From contig OZ024900.1 in NCBI GenBank assembly GCA_964017195.1, positions 31,140,641-31,204,640 on the forward strand: a stretch of 64,000 nt of DNA, given 5' to 3'. Below, in pieces: positions 58,401 to 64,000 of the stretch (positions are counted from its first letter, which is position 1; each line of letters starts with the position of its first letter). Origin of the DNA: Siderastrea radians. Taxonomy: Eukaryota > Cnidaria > Anthozoa > Scleractinia > Rhizangiidae. The notes beneath the pieces are model-generated. The model worked only from the letters and a program-made list of their open reading frames with translations. It searched no databases and was not told where the DNA came from. The position numbers and the translations under genes were made by a program.

Positions 58401-60330
58401 AGCTCGCCTTCTAAACTTTGTTGACAAGGCCAAAATCCCATCAAGCTGTAACCAAATTTCAAGAGAGGAAAACAAAACTGAGCATTGTGATTTTTGCGAG
58501 CTCTTGAAAAGTAAAATTTTGGCAAGTGTTCCCCTTCTGACTAGCACCAAATTAGTGGTATGCTGTGAGTGAAATAAGTAATTGTCCTCCGACAGTTTTG
58601 CAATAAAGTTTGTCGCTGCGGATATTTTTTCACTCTTCTGGGGCGACATTTATGAGTTTTGCTAAATAGCAACAATGTGAATTATAAATGGTTCCCTGCC
58701 GCTTTGGCTCCGGACTGTCGCCAATGCTTTATAATCCTCGGGTTTATGATAAGCAATGTGTATTACATCATTGGTTTTGTTTTATTCCTGTGAACCCCCG
58801 TGGCCTATTTGAATGCAACACGCGGCTTAGCTCCGCACTGATGAAACTTTTTAATCTTCTATAGCTGTGGGAGCGAAATGATTGAACATTTTTTAGCACT
58901 TTGGCAGTTTATTCAACAATTTTTGTTGCTTGAAACTCTTCGAAATTGTAGTTTGTTGGGATATGGTTGGTAAGCATAGTGTGTCGGCCTTCTTCTTCTA
59001 CTGAAGTATAATGGATCGCTATTGTTGAGTGACCGTTTCCCAAGAGTCGTGGCTGATGTGTAATCATTGTATTTGAGTATCTTATTGTCCAGTGAAGAAT
59101 ATATTGGCCCAAGGTATCTTATCGGCACAATTCAACGACCCCTTCAAGCTCCCGGCTTAGAAAGTCCGCCAAAGGTTTTAAGTTAAATCTCGGTTGTGTC
59201 TTTGGCTTGTTTACAGAAATTTTCTTGATTTCTCATTTTTTCGTGAAGCAAGTAAATCGGTTTAAGAATAAAAGAGAAAATTGATTGTCGCAGATAAGCG
59301 CAAGCTTTGTTTGATTCAAACATTCAGCAGTGTAGTATTGAAAGCTGGTTTAAAATCAAGGTCGCAATCCTTAAGAAAATAAAACTTTCTTTTGGCATCG
59401 CTTGTCTCAATTACAGGTTTAAAAAAGCCTTAACCTGCATAATAAAATAAACGGCAGTGAAATATGCACCTGAGGCCGGTGAAAAATACATGACACCCTT
59501 CAATCACGCTAAGAGTGCGAATAACTTGTTAATTGTTAGTCGAGGAAATTGGTCGAAATTGATCCGTGAACTCAAAGGAAGCCGCCGACTTGCAGAGCGA
59601 CGAGCATCAATAATTGCCCATAAACAGTTGATGGCGGTCTGTCATCTCGAGCGCGCTGATATCTGGGTGTAATTTTAGTTCATGGATAGAATATTCGCTC
59701 TAGCGATGTGAAGTCCGCGCGAGAATAGAACAGAATGCGAGGTGGGTTGATTGGCACGAATATTGAGTGCGAGCTATAAAGGAGGGCCTTTAGGCGGTCT
59801 AGAAGGGCGGGTTTCTAATTAGTCGCGCGACGCACGCTCGTTAGAACATTCTAACCCATAAAAGTGACATTAAAACCGAATTTAAGCTTGCTTCAACAAA
59901 ATGTTTGTACACTGGCGTTGGCTTGGAAACGATTGTCGGAAAGTGCCAGGGATGAAGTGTACCTGTTTTTGAGCTTGACAGAGATTTCTTTTTCTCTCTA
60001 TTTTTTTTTCTTGACGATTAGCAAACAATTGGGTGGATCGCGCGGCACGATGAAAGGTTAACACCTCGAGCAGTTTTATCGCGTAAAGCCACAGTGTACC
60101 TCGTGCATTAGAAGCTAATTGTTTATAGCTTGTTACTCGGACAATAGTCTGTTTGCCTTCTTCACAAGTGTATTGCTGGAGCCATTCTTATTTAAATAAA
60201 GGCGGTCTCTTTTGCAAGTGATGACAGTACTTTTAAAGGTGATGACAATAATGTGGCGCGATAACGGAAATACACAATAATATAACAAATGATTTTCTTT
60301 CAAGGGTCGACCCGCGGCTTGTTTACAAAG
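55430..60330. other. Gene-poor region upstream of Sp5
   Basis: Apart from one weak 73-codon frame I see no gene, and unlike the preceding 15 kb almost no repeats. The low repeat load next to a developmental regulator suggests constraint, but this is inference from one sequence. Confidence 0.4.
57780..58001 (-). CDS. Hypothetical 73-residue frame
   Basis: It begins with a true ATG (MSKTNENTKANRVKLQEEL) and runs 73 residues with a balanced, globular-looking composition (for example SFRAFCSVDG and ITDEDIELFCYFS). I do not recognise it. It may be a short gene, one exon of a longer gene or chance. Confidence 0.2.
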   Translation of the reverse strand: MSKTNENTKANRVKLQEELHNLASDKRVIIFSFRAFCSVDGSFSEKGWLITKDPITDEDIELFCYFSRRGNIY

Positions 60331-60722
60331 CGATAGCCAATCAGCGCGCGCATTTGGCGGCGGCCTCCTTTGATCATAGAAATCCAATCGTAAAATGTCC
60401 CTTCTTTTGATTCTGTTCATTAGTTCGCCGCCCTCTCGCTCCTCCTCTATCATCTGTGATAATAGCACCTTATTTACGATAACAACATTGCTGTGAGAAG
60501 AGTATAAGGACTTGTCTCCGCCTCTGGTCTCCTATTGGCAGGCGGCACCGTTTGTCTAATTACATTTAGTCTGTTTTCTCCGCCACCGGCTCCCAAACCA
60601 GCTGAAGGCTTTGTGTGTGTGTAGGAGGCTACGCAGGTTTCATTTACTCTTGGCTCTTGTAGGCGAAACATCGTATCGAATCAACACAGCGTTCAAATCG
60701 TGCTCAAGAAAATATTTCTTCC
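60331..60722 (+). promoter_or_regulatory. Probable Sp5 promoter with TCF and CCAAT motifs
   Basis: Contains CCAAT (60337-60341), a full TCF/LEF match CTTTGATC (60368-60375), an inverted CCAAT (ATTGG, 60534-60538) and GC-rich stretches, all within 400 bp of the start codon. Sp5 is a known Wnt/beta-catenin target in vertebrates and Hydra, so the TCF motif is of interest, but it is only a motif match. Confidence 0.4.
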
Positions 60723-62068
60723 ATGGCTACTGCCGCGTTAGCGAGACCTGAATATTTCCCGTTCTCACATGTAAGTATATCTTTTGAAGATTTTCGACGC
60801 TTTAAAAGTCGCTAAAAGTTGCGAGTTGTGTGTATTATTTATTAAAATCGGTATAGCGTTTCAGTTCACCAGTGATTCCCTCGGTGCTCAACGTTTGTGT
60901 TTCTTGTTTATAGGAGTATCGCAAGCCATCACCGCTGGCCCTGCTAGCCGCTACTTGCAGTAGAATTGGCCAACCGGGAGCTCATCGCGATTACGAATGT
61001 CACGGCAAGTTTAGCGGCAGTGTACTCCCCGAGTTGAGCCAACATGCAGTCAGTATGAGTCAAATTATGAGCTGTCCCGGAGAGCGAATGCTACCTCTTA
61101 CACCTCCAGCCGACGCGCATTACTCTCCTTTCCAAGAATTTTATCTCTCTGCGCCTCCGAAGAGCCACCTCCATCAGAATTTCGCTGTTTCCCACGGGAG
61201 TCCTTCGCGTGGACCTGTCTCCCCTTGCATGGCCGGTGTACACGCGTGTACAGGCTCGAGTAGAAACGCTCCGTTATCGTTGGCTTGCACTGCCGCTTTT
61301 AAACCCGAGTGTAACGAGATCGGTGGACTTCATTGGTGGAGTGTGGAGCCAAATAAAACCCTTGTTCGCAGCCCAATCTCGAGCGCAGTTCCACAGGGTT
61401 TGGCGCTTAGCTCTGTAGCTGCTACAAGTCACATCTCCTCCATGAGCTATCACGGAAATCCTAGCCCAGCGTCTTACCATCTAACGAGTGCGTGCGGCTC
61501 GACTTTGTCGAACCAAGTTACAGGCACCAGGAGATGTAGAAGGTGTAGATGTCCAAATTGCCAGCTTGCAGCGACGACTGGAAATACGACGAAACGAAAG
61601 CAGCACATTTGTCACATCCCTGGCTGCGGTAAGGTGTATGGAAAAACCTCGCATCTGAAAGCGCATCTCCGTTGGCACACTGGCGAGAGGCCATTTGTGT
61701 GCAATTGGCTGTTTTGTGGGAAGAGTTTCACGCGTTCGGATGAGCTACAGCGGCACCTGAGAACCCACACTGGCGAGAAACGATTCCAGTGCGCTGAGTG
61801 CGGCAAGCGATTCATGCGAAGCGATCATTTGAGGAAACACCAAAAAACACATCAGAACAATGTCAAGAAGACCGCGGATAAGGCGAATGAGGAAAACATT
61901 AAGGAGGAAGAAGAACGCAAAGACATTTCCATGGAGCTTAATATTGATGTGCAAGACGGACAGAGACTCGGTCAGATAAGCAGCGTGCTCGCGTTGACCC
62001 CGAAACAAGAAGAACATGATAAAATGGAAGTTCCAAATGTCGATACTTTTATTAATGTGGAACACTAA
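60723..62068 (+). CDS. Sp5: Sp5-class zinc-finger transcription factor
   Basis: A nuclear GC-box-binding regulator; in vertebrates and Hydra Sp5 is a Wnt/beta-catenin target that feeds back on the pathway. Two coding exons, 60723-60770 ([16 protein letters not shown]) and 60914-62068, join in phase 0 across a GT-AG intron to give 400 residues. Features in order are Sp box [14 protein letters not shown] (22-35), LPLTPPAD (76-83) and HWWS (156-159), all shared with vertebrate SP5, then the buttonhead box CRRCRCPNC (224-232) and three C2H2 fingers (about 247-329), followed by an acidic tail. CSRIG in the Sp box and LPLTPPAD separate it from Sp1-4 and Sp6-9. Using the internal Met at 61034 would lose the Sp box. 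The intron sits just before the Sp box, as in the Sp1-4 gene at 6 kb. Confidence 0.94.
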
Positions 62069-62407
62069 CTTTACTGACAATAGCCAAAAGGCGAGAACAA
62101 AACTAAGTGGACGCGAGCTATATTTATCCCATAAAATCGGCCCACTTCTATTTCTCACTCAGTAATATATATATAGCTATATGTAAAAGAACTCTTAAAA
62201 AACTCGCTGTAGCAGATTTAAATATAAACCGACTGTATCAAAAGGAAGGAATATTTTAAGGTTTGAATATTTATTGCCGTGTGTGGACCACACGTAAAAC
62301 TCACAAAATTGAAAACGCGAATCCTATGAATAAGAATGTACAATTCCATGTAAATACCATATCCTGCTTTGCTCGAATTTTGTATATAAATCGAATTGAG
62401 GAGAGGA

Positions 62408-62413
62408 ATAATA
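62408..62413 (+). terminator. Candidate polyadenylation signal for Sp5
   Basis: AATAAA about 340 bp past the stop codon, followed within 15 bp by a T-rich run. This is the best candidate in the 3' flank. Confidence 0.5.
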
Positions 62414-64000
62414 AACACTTTTTTTAGTTTATCTCAACAGTGGCGTGGGGTTAAGAATTTTTTAAGCTCTGTGTTTATAGCCGAGAAAGCGGGGCTCTTT
62501 TGAAGTCCCAGATACATAAGAAAATAGCTGAAAGGCAAAAGCTACTTTTTTCCGGTTACTCGAGATACGAGAGTTTGATTTGCTAAGTGGTGTCTCAATT
62601 CAAAGCAAAGTGCACTTTGTCCCGCTAACTCGCTTGGGTTTGGGCTTTCTTTGTAAGGTGGTTTTAAAGCGGCTAAAGAACTTAGAAGGCGGTCTCTTTG
62701 AACGGGCCCTGTTTACAGAAATGTGGTGTTATTGGCAATTACACAAAGGCTACTAATTACCTTTGCGTCCTGCTTTGAGAAATAAATGCTTAAAATTTGA
62801 AGAAATACGGCTCCAGTGATTCTAATAGTCGCGACCGCAGTTACTGATAATTTTCTTTAGCATTCGCTACCTTCAATATTATTCAAATACTTTGCGAAGT
62901 CAGCACCAATTGAGGGTTAAACGTTTACTTTATAAAAACAGTTACCGCTTGAAATTGAAAAGCCTAACATTTCAGCTCAAACTTCGTTGGTGTTTATTTC
63001 TCTTCTAGATCAATCTAGAGAAAATAGAGGGGCACATTGTAAATGCAAGCTGTGATTTACAAAAGTGACTTTAACAATGTCCGGGTAAAATAATTGGGGT
63101 GGAACTTTTGGAGTACACAGAAGCCGCCTTGAAAGGAATCATACTCCATTATGGAGTTAACAAACAACACAAGGAGCTTAAAGCAGCCGAGACAAAAAGA
63201 GCAAAAAGCTTTAAGTGCAGAATAAGTGAGTTTATTAAGGTAGCATAAACGCAACACTACACATTTTGCTTTTTGTTGTTGTTTTTAGGAGACATGAGCA
63301 TTGAGTCTTTCTGAAAATAAGTTGAAAACAAGGGATCTATAGTAACAATTAAAGTTGAAAGCTTTTGAAGTAGAGCGACAGGGTTTGCTAGTGAAAAGAG
63401 CCTCCCAGAAACGCGTTGCTGGGTGGAAAATGGATGTGAAACACCGAGGCGTGGCCGAAAGAACTACCATGAAAGAGACGACAAGTAAACGCTGAAAAGT
63501 CACTAAAACATTGTCAACTCCTTATTCTTTCACTGAAGGCGTGCTTGAATCATCAAAACATTCTTTGTGATTCAGACTGGGTTAAACTGGATTTATGTTA
63601 GCTTGCTACATTTGTTATTTCTATTGAAAAAGTGAAGTGGATTTGCAAGAGAATGCGTGGGTTGTGGTTTGATTACTCCGCAGCGATGTTTCTTAATAAA
63701 TTCTAAGTTATCTCTCATGGCAAGGATTTTCTTTTGCCAGGAACGTTTTCTTATTATTATCCAGTAAATGTATTTGCAAAGCTTTGTTCTGACATTCGGA
63801 GTCCTGTTTATGTGTGAAGTCTCACTCTATAGTACTTCCCCAGTTTTAAAGTTTCAAAGCTGTGTCGGCGAGCAAAATCTCTAGTTCATTGCTCTTGAAA
63901 ATAATTTTAAAATCCTTACAGCTTTTTTTTTTCACAAGCTTAAGATATTCTTGACTGAACGAAAGCGTGTAAAGTGTTGTTAGTGGACATTATTGCTTGC
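62414..64000. other. Downstream flank of Sp5
   Basis: No gene or repeat that I can support. Confidence 0.45.

Noticed and set aside
61034..62068. 344-residue Sp5 starting at the internal Met
   Set aside because: It would omit the Sp box and the conserved first exon, which join in frame upstream.

Overview
The window is animal nuclear DNA, most likely from an anthozoan cnidarian and probably a stony coral. The genes are intron-rich, the spacing is AT-rich, and DNA-transposon remnants and satellites are dense. The lineage call rests on protein families and repeats I recognise as typical of corals, not on a database search.

Three conserved genes lie in the same direction. An Sp1-4-type zinc-finger transcription factor occupies 6019-7733. 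The Obg-like ATPase OLA1 occupies 10713-24996 and was rebuilt here as 16 coding exons giving 398 residues. An Sp5-type transcription factor occupies 60723-62068. An OLA1 gene between two Sp-family genes recalls human 2q31, where OLA1 sits between SP3 and SP9, so this looks like very old microsynteny. OLA1 also contains a 12-nt microexon followed by an apparent AT-AC intron.

The Sp genes are separated by repeats. At 26064-34450 lies an 8.4 kb Mutator-like (MULE) DNA transposon. Its ends are inverted copies of a short repeat followed by a GGAACACC minisatellite, and an 11-bp direct repeat flanks it. It is inserted in an older small element with TA target duplications (25632-34491). It carries a seven-exon transposase gene on the minus strand, with all seven coding exons in frame and 1044 residues encoded, including a DDE core and a SWIM zinc finger. 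Several MITEs in OLA1 introns and in the intergenic DNA have 9-10 bp target duplications, so MULE-type activity recurs across the window.

A 106-bp satellite recurs in seven blocks from 12.6 to 55 kb, in both orientations. A 67-bp satellite fills part of OLA1 intron 13. Other remnants are a decayed Mutator-like transposase (456-1590, minus), a P2X7-intracellular-domain-like fragment (about 48.0-49.0 kb, minus), and hAT-like, pogo/Tc1-like and tRNA-like elements. The 5.7 kb upstream of Sp5 has no convincing large gene and few obvious repeats, and is the likeliest place for its regulatory DNA. I saw no rRNA gene, intact tRNA gene, CRISPR array or viral gene.
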